From Candidatus Pelagibacter communis (GTDB lineage Bacteria; Pseudomonadota; Alphaproteobacteria; Pelagibacterales; Pelagibacteraceae), in contig NZ_CVSO01000040.1 in assembly GCF_001180105.1 (NCBI RefSeq), forward strand, positions 113,679 to 177,678: 64,000 nt of DNA. The letters are read 5' to 3'. Position 1 is the first letter of the stretch. The number at the start of each line of letters is the position of its first letter. Shown piece after piece: positions 17,009-26,227 of the stretch. Below the pieces are notes generated by a model, which searched no databases, was not told the DNA's origin, and was given only the letters and a program-made list of their open reading frames with translations. The position numbers and the translations under genes are program-made.

Positions 17009-18005
17009 TTTCTTTAGACCATTTTCCTTGAGCAGCAAGAGTATTCATTTTTGCTCTGTGGTTAAATACTTTTTGGGTTCCCTCAATATCTTTTATATTC
17101 TTAGACCAAAATTTAAGAGCACCTTGCTGCAACGCTCGTCCGTAAGAGTAACTCATTATAAAACTAGTCTTATTTAATTTATTTATTAAATTTAAATTTT
17201 CTGTTGCCTCTAGTTCTGACTGTCCACCAGATAAAAAAGCTATACCAGGAACTTCCGAGGGCACAGAGCTTTTCAAGCATTCCAAGGTTAATTTTGCTAC
17301 CTCTTCATTAGAGATTTTTTCCTTTGATTTATTTCCAGCTAAAATCATATTTGGTTTTAATATTACTCCTTTTAAATCAACCTTATGAAGAATAAGCTCC
17401 TCAAAACACTTCTTAATGACCTCGGAGGTTTTTTGAAAACACTCTTTAGCGGAATGGTCTCCATCCATTAAAACCTCTGGTTCAACAATTGGCACCATAT
17501 TACATTCTTGTACTAATGCGGAATATCTAGCTAACGCGTGTGCATTGGAATGAATAGATAATTTACTCGGGAAATCTTTTGATATATTGTAAACACCTCT
17601 CCATTTGGTGAACTTTGCTCCAAGTTTAAAATACTCTTTTAATCTATCCCTTAAACCATCTAACCCTTCTGTAATTTTTTCATTTGGTGACCCAGCTAAA
17701 ACTTTTGCACCAGTATCTACTTTTATTCCTGCACAAGACCCCATACTCTCAATTAATTCTGGTATCTTGTTTTTTTTTGAGGATGTCTGCTTAATTGTTT
17801 CGTCGTACAGTATTACTCCACCAATACAATTTTTCATTTCTGATGAACAAAAAAGAGTTTCTCTAAAAAGTAATCTATTTTCTGGGGTTGATGGCACACC
17901 TACACTATCTAGCCTTTTGGTCATTGTACCCGTGCTTTCATCTGCAGCAAGAATTCCTTTACCACTCCCAAGAATTTTAATTACAATATTACTTAGTTCA
18001 GACAT
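16995..18005 (-). CDS. fba: Class I fructose-bisphosphate aldolase
   Basis: The 336-residue protein carries GKGILAADESTGTMTKRLDS and IVEPEVLMDGDH, then VILKPNMILAGNKS with the Schiff-base lysine and FLSGGQSE. These are the eukaryote-type class I aldolase motifs, distinct from the zinc-dependent class II enzymes. It interconverts fructose-1,6-bisphosphate with triose phosphates. It follows pgk almost directly (1 base), so it belongs to the tkt-gap-pgk-fba series. Since SAR11 strains are thought to lack classical phosphofructokinase glycolysis, a gluconeogenic role is plausible but inferred. Confidence 0.95.
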   Translation of the reverse strand: MSELSNIVIKILGSGKGILAADESTGTMTKRLDSVGVPSTPENRLLFRETLFCSSEMKNCIGGVILYDETIKQTSSKKNKIPELIESMGSCAGIKVDTGAKVLAGSPNEKITEGLDGLRDRLKEYFKLGAKFTKWRGVYNISKDFPSKLSIHSNAHALARYSALVQECNMVPIVEPEVLMDGDHSAKECFQKTSEVIKKCFEELILHKVDLKGVILKPNMILAGNKSKEKISNEEVAKLTLECLKSSVPSEVPGIAFLSGGQSELEATENLNLINKLNKTSFIMSYSYGRALQQGALKFWSKNIKDIEGTQKVFNHRAKMNTLAAQGKWSKEIESR

Positions 18006-18006
18006 A

Positions 18007-19185
18007 TTAATTTAAAACTTTTATACCAGGTAGCTCCTTACCTTCAAGATATTCTAAAAAAGCTCCACCAGCAGTTGAAACAAAATTAAAATCATTTATT
18101 GCATTTATCTGATTTAACACTGCAATTGTATCCCCACCTCCTGCAACAGAGTAAATTGAATTATCTTTATTTTTTTTAATAATCATTTTTGCTATTTCAT
18201 AACTACCTAAAGCAAAATTTGGATTTTCGAAATAACCTGCTGGACCATTCCACAAAACAGTTTTACTATTTTCGATAATATCTTCGATTTTTTTTAGAGT
18301 TTTTGGGCCAATATCTAAAATAAAATCATCTGCTGATACTTCAGCTAAGTCTTTAATTTGAGATTCGTCATCCATGCTTTTTCCAATTTTGACATCCTTT
18401 GGATAAATTATCGAACATGAATGATCATTAGAGGTTTTAAAAATGTTTTCTATTTCTTTTTCACAATTCTCTTCTTTGACTGATTTTCCTATCGAATTTC
18501 CTTTATAGCTTAAAATGTTATTTGCCATTCCACCAACAACAATAATGTTATCAAATTTTGGTATTAAATTTTTAATTAAATTAATCTTAGTTGAAATTTT
18601 CGATCCTCCAATTATACATGTAATTGGTCTTTTTATTTCACTCGTTACTTTCTTGAGTGCATTTATTTCAGTTTCCAATTGCAACCCAGCAAAAGACGGC
18701 AAAAATTCTGTGATTTTACTAATTGAGGCGTGAGCTCTGTGTGAGCAAGAAAAAGCATCATTTACATAAAGATCTGCAAGACTCGCCAATTGTTTTGAAA
18801 AATTTTTGTCATTTTTTTCTTCTTCCTCATAAAACCTGATATTTTCTAAAAAAATTATTTGACCATCGAAATTTTCAAATAATTTATCTTTTTTAATCTT
18901 AAAGATATCTTCATTAATGAGTTTGATTTTTTGATTTATTTTGCTTTCTAAATTTTCACAAATCGGTTTCAAAGAAAGTTCTTTGTTTACTTTTCCTTTA
19001 GGTCTTCCAACGTGTGAAATTATAATCACTTTACAATTTTTTTTTATTAAAAAATTGATCACAGGCAAGATTTTATCAATTCTTGTTTGATCTGTGATCA
19101 CTCCATTTTTTAAAGGAACATTTAAATCCAATCTTAATAATATTACCTTTTGATTAATATTTTCTTGATCTTTAATATTGTTCAT
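18007..19185 (-). CDS. pgk: Phosphoglycerate kinase
   Basis: Pgk transfers the phosphoryl group between 1,3-bisphosphoglycerate and ATP. The 392-residue protein has RLDLNVPLKNGVITDQTRI, ISHVGRPKG, LENIRFYEEEEKND, VNDAFSCSHRAHAS and the nucleotide-site blocks TVLWNGPAGYFE and YSVAGGGDT. All are canonical. Its ATG shares one base with the gap stop codon, so translation is coupled. It lies in the order gap-pgk-fba. Confidence 0.97.
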   Translation of the reverse strand: MNNIKDQENINQKVILLRLDLNVPLKNGVITDQTRIDKILPVINFLIKKNCKVIIISHVGRPKGKVNKELSLKPICENLESKINQKIKLINEDIFKIKKDKLFENFDGQIIFLENIRFYEEEEKNDKNFSKQLASLADLYVNDAFSCSHRAHASISKITEFLPSFAGLQLETEINALKKVTSEIKRPITCIIGGSKISTKINLIKNLIPKFDNIIVVGGMANNILSYKGNSIGKSVKEENCEKEIENIFKTSNDHSCSIIYPKDVKIGKSMDDESQIKDLAEVSADDFILDIGPKTLKKIEDIIENSKTVLWNGPAGYFENPNFALGSYEIAKMIIKKNKDNSIYSVAGGGDTIAVLNQINAINDFNFVSTAGGAFLEYLEGKELPGIKVLN

Positions 19186-20192
19186 TAAGAAATTTTATGA
19201 AGATACGTCGCAATATCACACATTCTATTTGAAAAACCCCACTCATTGTCATACCAAGCAGAAATTTTACCCATATTTTTACCTATAACATTTGTTAATG
19301 ATGCATCCACTATAGAGGAAGCTGGGTTGTGATTAAAATCAATGGAAACAAGTTTTTCTTCTGTAATTTCTAAAACTTTAATTTTCTGTTTCTTGCTGAA
19401 GTTTTTAAAAGCAGAATTAATTTTTTCAACAGAGAGATCTTTTTTGGAGCAAAATATTAATTCAATTAAAGAAACATTTGGGGTTGGTATTCTCATTGCT
19501 ACACCTTCTAGCTTTCCTTTTAAAGAAGGTATAATTTCACCAATCGCTTTTGAGGCACCAGTTGAGGTCGGTACTATTGATTGACTAGCCGTTCTAGCTC
19601 TTCTTATATCTTTATGAGAATTATCTAATATCCTTTGATCAGTTGTAAAAGAATGAATTGTAGTCATAAAACCTTTTTCAATCTCAAAATTTTCATTTAA
19701 AACATGCGCAACTGGCGCAAGACAATTAGTCGTACACGACGCTGCAGATATAATTTTATGCTCCTTTTTAAGTTCCTTTTCGTTAACCCCAAGCACTATT
19801 GTCTTATCAGCATTTTTGCATGGCGCGGAAACAATTACTTTCTTTGCTCCATTATCTAAATGTGGAATTAATTTTTCCTTAGAATTAAATTTACCAGTAC
19901 ATTCAAGTACATAATCAACATCATTATCTTTCCAATTAATTTCTTCTAGTTTATCTTTTTGTGAATAATAAATTTTATTGCCATTTATATTTATATGATT
20001 TTTTTCTATTGATATATCAGCATTGAATTTTCCATGAATACTGTCTCTTTTCAGTAAAGCACAAGCAGTCTCAATATCAGCTCTATTATTAATATGTTGA
20101 ATCTTTAGGTCAGAATGATCCTCCTCAAATATTGATCGAACCACCATTCTACCTATTCTACCTAAACCGTTAATTCCAATTTTTGTTTTCAT
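19185..20192 (-). CDS. gap: Glyceraldehyde-3-phosphate dehydrogenase
   Basis: The 335-residue protein begins KIGINGLGRIGRMVVRS (NAD-binding) and contains SAASCTTNCLAP with catalytic Cys153, followed by the TTIHSFTTDQ histidine region. ARTASQSIVPTSTGASKAIG and the C-terminal WYDNEWGFSNRM are further signatures. It catalyses the reversible oxidative phosphorylation of glyceraldehyde-3-phosphate. It overlaps tkt by 4 bases and pgk by 1, fixing the operon order tkt-gap-pgk. Confidence 0.97.
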   Translation of the reverse strand: MKTKIGINGLGRIGRMVVRSIFEEDHSDLKIQHINNRADIETACALLKRDSIHGKFNADISIEKNHININGNKIYYSQKDKLEEINWKDNDVDYVLECTGKFNSKEKLIPHLDNGAKKVIVSAPCKNADKTIVLGVNEKELKKEHKIISAASCTTNCLAPVAHVLNENFEIEKGFMTTIHSFTTDQRILDNSHKDIRRARTASQSIVPTSTGASKAIGEIIPSLKGKLEGVAMRIPTPNVSLIELIFCSKKDLSVEKINSAFKNFSKKQKIKVLEITEEKLVSIDFNHNPASSIVDASLTNVIGKNMGKISAWYDNEWGFSNRMCDIATYLHKIS

Positions 20193-22123
20193 AAATTTTT
20201 CTTTATTTTTTTTACAATATTTTCAACATCTAATTCAAAGTGTTTATAAATATCTTTATATGGCGCGCTCTTACCAAAGTTATCTATTCCTAAATTTAAT
20301 CCATTGGCACCTGTATACTTTTTCCAATAACTTGTTTCTGATGCCTCTATAGAAACTTTAAGAGCACCTTCTTCTAAAATATCTTTTTTATAGTCATTGG
20401 TTTGACTATCAAATATTTCATGGCAGGGCATTGATATAACCTTTGAATAAATATTTTCTGTGGCTAATTTATGACTAACTTTTATTGCAAGGTCAGTTTC
20501 AGAGCCTGTTGCCAATAACGTTACCTTAAGATTATCTCCATTTCTTAAAATTTCATAAGCTCCTTTAGAACAAAGATTGTTTGCAATCACCTCTCTTCTT
20601 ATTGGTTCTATTTTTTGTCTTGTAAGAGCAATAACACTTGGTTTATTTTTACTTTCCAAAGCCAACTGCCAACATTCAAAAGTTTCAATGGTATCGGAGG
20701 GTCTAAATACATTTAAATTTGGTATAGATCTCAACATTGCAAGCTGTTCAACAGGCTGATGAGTTGGTCCGTCTTCTCCCAAACCGATTGAGTCATGAGT
20801 TAAAACATATATAACTCTTTGACCCATCATCGCTGCTAATCTGATAGAAGGCTTGCAATAATCACTAAATATTAAAAAAGTTCCACCATATGGAATGAGA
20901 TTACTATGCAAAGAGATTCCATTCATAATTCCACACATTGCATGTTCCCTTACCCCATAATGAATATAATTCCCTCCAAAACTTCCTGGTTTAATTATTT
21001 TATGATTTTTTGTTTTTGTATTATTTGAACCTGCAAGATCAGCCGAGCCACCGATCAAATTTGGCAATTTCGAAATTATATCTAAAAATTTTTCTGAGGA
21101 TTTTCTCGTTGCAATTGGCTCTAATGATTTTATATAATCTTTTTTTACTTGATCTATTTCACTTATAATTTCATCGTTAAAAATATTGAATTCAGGTGAA
21201 TATGATTTATTTTTATCTGCTTTTGAGGAAGCGTTTTCTCCAATTTTTCTCCACTCATTTAAAATTTTTTCAGGGATTTTAAAAGGCTCATAATTCCATT
21301 TTAATTTTTTTCTTACTAGCTTTACCTCATCGGTACCTAACGGGCTTCCATGCGATGATGCTTTTCCGCTTTTATTTGGTGAGCCATAACCAATTAAAGT
21401 CTTACAAGAAATAGCAAATGGTTTTTTTGAATTTTGAGCTTTTTTTAAAGCGGTAAAAATTTGTTTTTCATTATGTCCATCTATTTCTAAATAGCTCCAA
21501 CCATAACTCTCAAATCTTTTTTTTGTATTATCAGAAACGGCAAGATTTGTAGGGCCATCAATCGAGATAGAATTATTATCAAAAAGCAGTATCAAATTTT
21601 TTAATTTTATATGACCTGCAAAACTTAAGGCTTCATGGCTTATTCCTTCCATAAGACACCCGTCTCCTGCCAAGACATAAGTCTTATGATCTATCTTTTT
21701 TTTTCCTAACTTTTTTTTTAATATTTCTTCAGCAAGCGCAAAACCTACAGCATTAGATATACCTTGTCCTAATGGTCCAGTTGTAGTTTCTATGCCTGAA
21801 TTTGAGTGATACTCTGGATGGCCAGCACAAATACAGTCTAGTTTTCTAAAATTTTTGATATCATCTATAGAAACACTTTTATAACCAGTTAGATATAAAA
21901 TTGAATAAAGAAGCATGGACCCATGACCAGCAGAAAGAACGAACCTATCTCTGTTAAACCAGCTAGGATCTTTTGGATTAAATCGTAAAAAGTTTTTAAA
22001 TAAAACTGTAGCAACATCAGCCATTCCCATTGGCATTCCAGGATGACCAGAATTTGCTGCCTCAACAGCATCTAAAGACAGAAATCTTACAGCATTAGCT
22101 AAATCTTTATGTTTTATTTTCAA
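20189..22123 (-). CDS. tkt: Transketolase
   Basis: The 644-residue thiamine-diphosphate enzyme contains GHPGMPMGMAD, LSAGHGSMLLYSILYLTGY, TTGPLGQGISNAVGFA, LAGDGCLMEGISHEA, YGVREHAMCGIMNG and THDSIGLGEDGPTHQPVEQL, all transketolase signatures. It moves two-carbon units in the pentose phosphate pathway and pairs functionally with the transaldolase at 13224. The start appears to be TTG at 22123. It is the first gene of the tkt-gap-pgk-fba series and diverges from the coiled-coil/zapA genes across 50 bases. Confidence 0.97.
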   Translation of the reverse strand: MKIKHKDLANAVRFLSLDAVEAANSGHPGMPMGMADVATVLFKNFLRFNPKDPSWFNRDRFVLSAGHGSMLLYSILYLTGYKSVSIDDIKNFRKLDCICAGHPEYHSNSGIETTTGPLGQGISNAVGFALAEEILKKKLGKKKIDHKTYVLAGDGCLMEGISHEALSFAGHIKLKNLILLFDNNSISIDGPTNLAVSDNTKKRFESYGWSYLEIDGHNEKQIFTALKKAQNSKKPFAISCKTLIGYGSPNKSGKASSHGSPLGTDEVKLVRKKLKWNYEPFKIPEKILNEWRKIGENASSKADKNKSYSPEFNIFNDEIISEIDQVKKDYIKSLEPIATRKSSEKFLDIISKLPNLIGGSADLAGSNNTKTKNHKIIKPGSFGGNYIHYGVREHAMCGIMNGISLHSNLIPYGGTFLIFSDYCKPSIRLAAMMGQRVIYVLTHDSIGLGEDGPTHQPVEQLAMLRSIPNLNVFRPSDTIETFECWQLALESKNKPSVIALTRQKIEPIRREVIANNLCSKGAYEILRNGDNLKVTLLATGSETDLAIKVSHKLATENIYSKVISMPCHEIFDSQTNDYKKDILEEGALKVSIEASETSYWKKYTGANGLNLGIDNFGKSAPYKDIYKHFELDVENIVKKIKKNL

Positions 22124-22173
22124 AAATATTCCTATCTAGACTAAGAGACTCATTAATATATAATTATATATAT

Positions 22174-22497
22174 ATGAAATATATCAGCGAAAAAGAAAAA
22201 AAACTTGAAGACGCTCTTAAGAAATTAAAAAAACTTGACCTCAAAAATGACCAGATAAGTGGAGACATAAAAGAATTAATTGATCAAAAAAATCAATTAG
22301 AAATTGAAAAAAACGAATTGGAAAAAAGATACAAAAATTTAAGCGATGAACACGACAATCTTCAAGTCAAAATCAAACAAATGAAGGTAGAAAAAAAAGA
22401 TGATAGAATGAAAAGATTAGAGTTTAACGAAAAAATTGATGAATTAAATCAAGAAACAGATACTTTACTTGAAGAGATTGAAAAATGGCAAATGTAA
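22174..22497 (+). CDS. Coiled-coil protein upstream of zapA (DUF4164-like)
   Basis: The 107-residue protein is almost entirely charged heptad-type helix, with alternating Lys/Glu and regularly spaced Leu and Ile, and no cysteine or membrane segment. It ends 13 bases inside zapA, so the two are translated together. Small coiled-coil proteins of the DUF4164 type occupy this position in alphaproteobacteria. A structural role with the division machinery is likely but not demonstrated by sequence. Confidence 0.65.
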   Translation: MKYISEKEKKLEDALKKLKKLDLKNDQISGDIKELIDQKNQLEIEKNELEKRYKNLSDEHDNLQVKIKQMKVEKKDDRMKRLEFNEKIDELNQETDTLLEEIEKWQM

Positions 22498-22922
22498 ATA
22501 TTAAGTTTAATGGAAAAGACTTTCTTCTTTCATGTGAGGATGGTCAAGAGGATCATCTTGAGGAGCTAGCAGCAAATTTAAACGAAAAATTTGAAAAATT
22601 AAAAAATGACTTAGGAAATATAGGTGAGAATAAATTATTATTGATCACCGCTATTAAAGTGATGGATGAGTACTTTGATACCAAAAAAAATGTTGAGAAA
22701 AAAAAGCTAGAATTAAACAATCTTACTGAAAAATTTAAAGAACTGAAATCTCTTGTATACGGCTACAAGGATGAAAAAGAAGATGAAGCAACTAAATTGA
22801 ACAACGATATCAACAACTTGCAAAAAGAGCTTGATAAAATAAATAATAATTATGATCAATTAATTTCTAATACCGCAAAAGAAATAGAGGAATTTGTTGA
22901 GCGAATTAATCTTAAAAATTAG
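22485..22922 (+). CDS. zapA: Cell division protein ZapA
   Basis: The N-terminal 80 residues match ZapA: VNIKFNGKDFLLSCEDGQED, HLEELAANLNEKFEKL and LLLITAIKVMDEYFD. The rest is a long coiled coil, with an extra C-terminal helix that makes the protein (145 aa) longer than typical ZapA of about 100-110 aa. ZapA bundles FtsZ filaments at midcell. The gene overlaps the coiled-coil gene by 13 bases and is followed after 8 bases by the folate gene, leaving no room for the 6S RNA found at this spot in many bacteria. Confidence 0.88.
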   Translation: MANVNIKFNGKDFLLSCEDGQEDHLEELAANLNEKFEKLKNDLGNIGENKLLLITAIKVMDEYFDTKKNVEKKKLELNNLTEKFKELKSLVYGYKDEKEDEATKLNNDINNLQKELDKINNNYDQLISNTAKEIEEFVERINLKN

Positions 22923-22930
22923 ATTTAATA

Positions 22931-23473
22931 GTGAACAAATTTCAATTAAGAAAAAAAATATCTAAAATTCGATCAAAATTTGTCAGAAAAAAAAACACAA
23001 TTAATTCTGAGGCGATAATCAAATTGATTGAGCAGAAATCTCTCAACAAAAAAATTGGATTGTATTATCCGTTTGGTGATGAGTTATCTACTTTGGAATT
23101 AATGAAGCGATTGACTAAAAAAAAATTTATAATTTCTTTACCAATAATTAATAATAAGTTTGACATGTCTTTTTATAGCTGGAGTCCTAATGAGCCTTTA
23201 ACAATAAACAGATATGGTATCTTAGAGCCTTTTAAGGAAAAAAAAATAACTCCTTCTACATTAATAATTCCGATGTTAGCTTTTGACACTAACTTAAACA
23301 GACTTGGTTATGGAGGAGGTTTCTATGACAGGTTTATTCAAAAAATTGAGAAACAAAATAACTGTGTTAAAATCGGACTTGCTCTTTCCTGTCAAAAAAT
23401 TAATAAAGTTCCAGTTGGTAAATATGATAAAAAAATGGATTTCATAATTACTGAAAAAAGAATTTATAAATGA
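22931..23473 (+). CDS. ygfA: 5-formyltetrahydrofolate cyclo-ligase
   Basis: The enzyme converts 5-formyl-THF to 5,10-methenyl-THF using ATP. The 180-residue protein shows LRKKISKIRSKF at the N-terminus, IGLYYPFGDELST, FDTNLNRLGYGGGFYDRFI (the family's signature glycine loop) and a GLALSCQKI strand. The start is GTG, which matches the position of homologous N-termini. It follows zapA and overlaps the phosphoesterase gene by 4 bases. The zapA-ygfA pairing is widely conserved. Confidence 0.93.
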   Translation: MNKFQLRKKISKIRSKFVRKKNTINSEAIIKLIEQKSLNKKIGLYYPFGDELSTLELMKRLTKKKFIISLPIINNKFDMSFYSWSPNEPLTINRYGILEPFKEKKITPSTLIIPMLAFDTNLNRLGYGGGFYDRFIQKIEKQNNCVKIGLALSCQKINKVPVGKYDKKMDFIITEKRIYK

Positions 23474-24276
23474 AAATTTTATTTTTAGGCGATATTGTAG
23501 GACCCTCGGGTTGTATGGTTGTAGAAAAATATCTTAAGAAGATTGTTGAGGAAAATAAAATAAATTTTGTGATAGCAAATGGTGAAAATGCAGCCCATAA
23601 CGGAGTAGGTATTACAAAAGATGTTTTAGACAATCTAATTAAATTTGGAGTAAATGTACTCACAACTGGAAATCATGTTTGGGATCATAAAGAAACCTTA
23701 AAACTCGTTGAGGATGATAACAGACTTCTTAGACCATTTAATTTAATTGGAACATCACCAGGAAAAGGGTTTGAAATTTATCAAACATCAAAAAATTTTA
23801 AAATAGGTGTACTAAATTTAATGGGAAATGTTTTCATGAGGAAAAGTGAAGATGTTTTCAAAACGGCTGAAAATTTTCAAAAAAATTATCATTTAAAAAA
23901 AGATTATGACTTTTTAGTAGTCGACTTGCATTGTGAAACTACTTCAGAAAAAATGGCAATGGGACATTTGTTTGATAGTAAAGCAACTTTAGTTACCGGT
24001 ACTCACACGCACATTCCAACAAATGATGCAAGAGTTTTAAAAGGTGGGACTGCGTATATCACAGATTCTGGAATGTGCGGTGACTACGACTCAGTAATTG
24101 GGATGAATAAAGAAAACTCATTAAAAAGATTCTTTAAACAAGATTCTGAAAAACATTACCCATCTTTAGGGGATGGTTCTTTATCGGGTGTTATGGTAGA
24201 TTGTGATGAAACTACAGGGCTAGCTAAAAATATTAATAGTATAATTGTTGGGGGTGTTTTAAATAACTCAAAATAA
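23470..24276 (+). CDS. YmdB-like metallophosphoesterase (TIGR00282 family)
   Basis: The 268-residue protein has the two-metal phosphoesterase ligands in order: FLGDIVGPSG, VIANGENAAHNGVGIT, LTTGNHVWDHKE, VDLHCETTSEKMAMG and VTGTHTHIPTND. These define the YmdB family, whose Bacillus subtilis member hydrolyses cyclic nucleotides and influences development. The physiological substrate here is unknown. It overlaps ygfA by 4 bases and stops 1 base before yebC, so it sits in a continuous plus-strand transcription unit. Confidence 0.92.
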   Translation: MKILFLGDIVGPSGCMVVEKYLKKIVEENKINFVIANGENAAHNGVGITKDVLDNLIKFGVNVLTTGNHVWDHKETLKLVEDDNRLLRPFNLIGTSPGKGFEIYQTSKNFKIGVLNLMGNVFMRKSEDVFKTAENFQKNYHLKKDYDFLVVDLHCETTSEKMAMGHLFDSKATLVTGTHTHIPTNDARVLKGGTAYITDSGMCGDYDSVIGMNKENSLKRFFKQDSEKHYPSLGDGSLSGVMVDCDETTGLAKNINSIIVGGVLNNSK

Positions 24277-24277
24277 T

Positions 24278-25000
24278 ATGGCAGGACATTCTCATTGGGC
24301 TGGTATAAAACATAAAAAGGGTAGAGCAGATAAGGAGAGATCAAAAATCTTCTCGAAACTTTCCAGGGAAATTACTGTAGCTGCTAAACTTGGAGATAAA
24401 GATCCTTTGATGAATCCGAGACTTAGATCTGCTATTCAAGCAGCGAGATCTTCAAACATGCCAAAAGATAATATTGAGAGAGCCATTGATAAATCAAAAT
24501 CTTTAAATCAATCAAATTTTGAAAAGATAAGATACGAAGGTTTTGGTAGAGATAAGGTTGCCATAATTGTTGAGACACTTACAGATAACAAAAATAGAAC
24601 TGCCTCAAAATTAAGAACAATTTTTCAAAAAAATGGTGGTAATTTGGGTACTCAAGGTTCTGCAGCTCACAATTTTAAACAAATTGGCGTAATTAGGATA
24701 AACATAAATGAAATTAAAGACGATAAAATTTTTGAACTAGCAATTGATGCTGGTGCAGATGAATGCTTCTCCTTTGAAAATTTTCATGAGATACATTGCA
24801 GTTTTGAAGATATTTATTCTATAAAAAAAAAAATTGAGTCTCATGTTGAAAATTTTATATCCACAGATATTGAGTGGATTCCACTAAACAAGGTCTCCAG
24901 CGAAGGTGAGAATAAAGAAGACATAAAAAAACTTATAAAATTATTAGATGATGACGATGATGTTCAAAGGGTTTACTCGAACTTTGGGGAAGAAGATTAA
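24278..25000 (+). CDS. yebC: YebC/PmpR family regulator (TACO1-like)
   Basis: The 240-residue protein begins MAGHSHWAGIKHKKGRADKE, the YebC hallmark, and continues with IFSKLSREITVAAKLG, NMPKDNIERAID, YEGFGRD and TDNKNRTASKLRTIF. YebC homologues have been described as DNA-binding regulators and, in mitochondria and some bacteria, as translation factors acting on polyproline or specific messages. It is followed after 3 bases by the RuvC-like gene, as in many alphaproteobacteria. Confidence 0.95.
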   Translation: MAGHSHWAGIKHKKGRADKERSKIFSKLSREITVAAKLGDKDPLMNPRLRSAIQAARSSNMPKDNIERAIDKSKSLNQSNFEKIRYEGFGRDKVAIIVETLTDNKNRTASKLRTIFQKNGGNLGTQGSAAHNFKQIGVIRININEIKDDKIFELAIDAGADECFSFENFHEIHCSFEDIYSIKKKIESHVENFISTDIEWIPLNKVSSEGENKEDIKKLIKLLDDDDDVQRVYSNFGEED

Positions 25001-25003
25001 GCA

Positions 25004-25492
25004 ATGTTAATAATCGGAATAGATCCTGGAATTAATGGTGCTATATGCTTATTTAAAGATGGTAAGATAGTGGATGTATTTGAAATGCCTAAAATGGCTG
25101 TAGGAAAAAAAAATAAATCACAAGTTAATGCTTCTCAAATATTTAATGAAATTCAAAAAGCTCTAGAAAGAGAAGATAAAACAAAAGTAATAGCTGTAAT
25201 TGAACAGGTTTCTGCAATGCCAGGACAGGGTGTTACTAGCATGTTTAATTTTGGACAGTCTTTTGGAGTGTTAAAGGGAATTTTTTCTGCAATGCAAATT
25301 CCAATGGATTTTGTTTCACCAGTTAAATGGAAAAAATTCTTTAATTTGATCAATACAAATAAAGATGCTAGCAGAACAAAAGCTATTGAGATATATCCTT
25401 ATTTTTCCTCAAAATTGTCAAAAAAAAAAGATGCCAATAAAGCTGATGCAATACTAATTTCCAGTTTTTACTACCAAAACGCCAAATATTAG
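25004..25492 (+). CDS. RuvC-like Holliday junction nuclease, divergent
   Basis: The 162-residue protein has the RNase H-like acidic residues of RuvC: Asp7 in IIGIDPGINGA, Glu67 in AVIEQVSAMPGQG and Asp148 in NKADAILIS. The position after yebC is the classical ruvC site. However, blocks such as GVTSMFNFGQSFGVLKG, FVSPVKWKKFF and KKDANKADA look more like the phage-associated RuvC-like branch than canonical RuvC. ruvA and ruvB do not follow; tolQ does. It probably resolves branched DNA, but may work without RuvAB or with RuvAB encoded elsewhere. Confidence 0.82.
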   Translation: MLIIGIDPGINGAICLFKDGKIVDVFEMPKMAVGKKNKSQVNASQIFNEIQKALEREDKTKVIAVIEQVSAMPGQGVTSMFNFGQSFGVLKGIFSAMQIPMDFVSPVKWKKFFNLINTNKDASRTKAIEIYPYFSSKLSKKKDANKADAILISSFYYQNAKY

Positions 25493-25549
25493 GATTTATT
25501 TGATCTATCAGGTCAAATTGATGACACATTTTAGTGTGAAAGATTTTTC

Positions 25550-26224
25550 ATGGAAGCCGATATAGCATCACAATCTGTTGGATTAGGAAGTTCAGTAGAC
25601 TTTTCTTTATGGAGCCTATTTCTAAGAGCAGACATAATTGTAAAATCAGTTATTGTTCTGCTAATCGCAGCTTCAATTTATACATGGGCGATAATTATAG
25701 AAAAATTCAAGTTATTTAAAAAGATAAATTTATCAACACAAGAGTTTGAGGAAAAGTTTTGGAAATCAAGATCTGCTGAAAGCTTTTATAATAATTTACC
25801 TGCAAATATTGATGATCCAATGTCAAATGTTTTTAAAAAGACTATGCAAGTTGTTCTCAAATCGAGATCGAGAAGTAATTTAAATGAAAAACTTTCAGGT
25901 TTATTAGAGTCTAATATAGAAAATGAAGTTAACAAACTTGAAAAAAATTATTCATTTTTAGCTACTGTTGGTTCGACAGCGCCGTTTATTGGTTTGTTTG
26001 GAACAGTATGGGGAATTATGAATTCGTTTCAATCGATTGCTGTTTCTAGAAATACAAGTTTAGCAATTGTTGCACCAGGTATAGCCGAAGCATTATTTGC
26101 AACAGCTCTTGGTCTTTTAGCTGCTATACCTGCGGTTGTGGCATATAATAAGTTTAATAACGATTCTAAAAAATATTCTCAGAGATTAGAAAATTTTGCC
26201 AAAAGATTTATCTCTACTATTTGA
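25550..26224 (+). CDS. tolQ: Tol-Pal system protein TolQ
   Basis: TolQ forms the proton-driven inner-membrane motor with TolR. The 224-residue protein has three membrane helices: one near residues 30-50 (VIVLLIAASIYTWAIIIEKF) and two near residues 135-200 (LATVGSTAPFIGLFGTVWGI; GIAEALFATALGLLAAIPAV). The motifs GLFGTVWGIM and GIAEALFATALGL are typical. The usual preceding ybgC is absent. tolR follows after 3 bases. The 57-base spacer upstream probably carries the operon promoter, though I cannot place it firmly. Confidence 0.95.
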   Translation: MEADIASQSVGLGSSVDFSLWSLFLRADIIVKSVIVLLIAASIYTWAIIIEKFKLFKKINLSTQEFEEKFWKSRSAESFYNNLPANIDDPMSNVFKKTMQVVLKSRSRSNLNEKLSGLLESNIENEVNKLEKNYSFLATVGSTAPFIGLFGTVWGIMNSFQSIAVSRNTSLAIVAPGIAEALFATALGLLAAIPAVVAYNKFNNDSKKYSQRLENFAKRFISTI

Positions 26225-26227
26225 CGA

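Noticed and set aside
22922..22931. 6S RNA between zapA and 5-formyl-THF cyclo-ligase
   Set aside because: Many bacteria carry ssrS here, but the two genes are only 8 bases apart, so there is no room.
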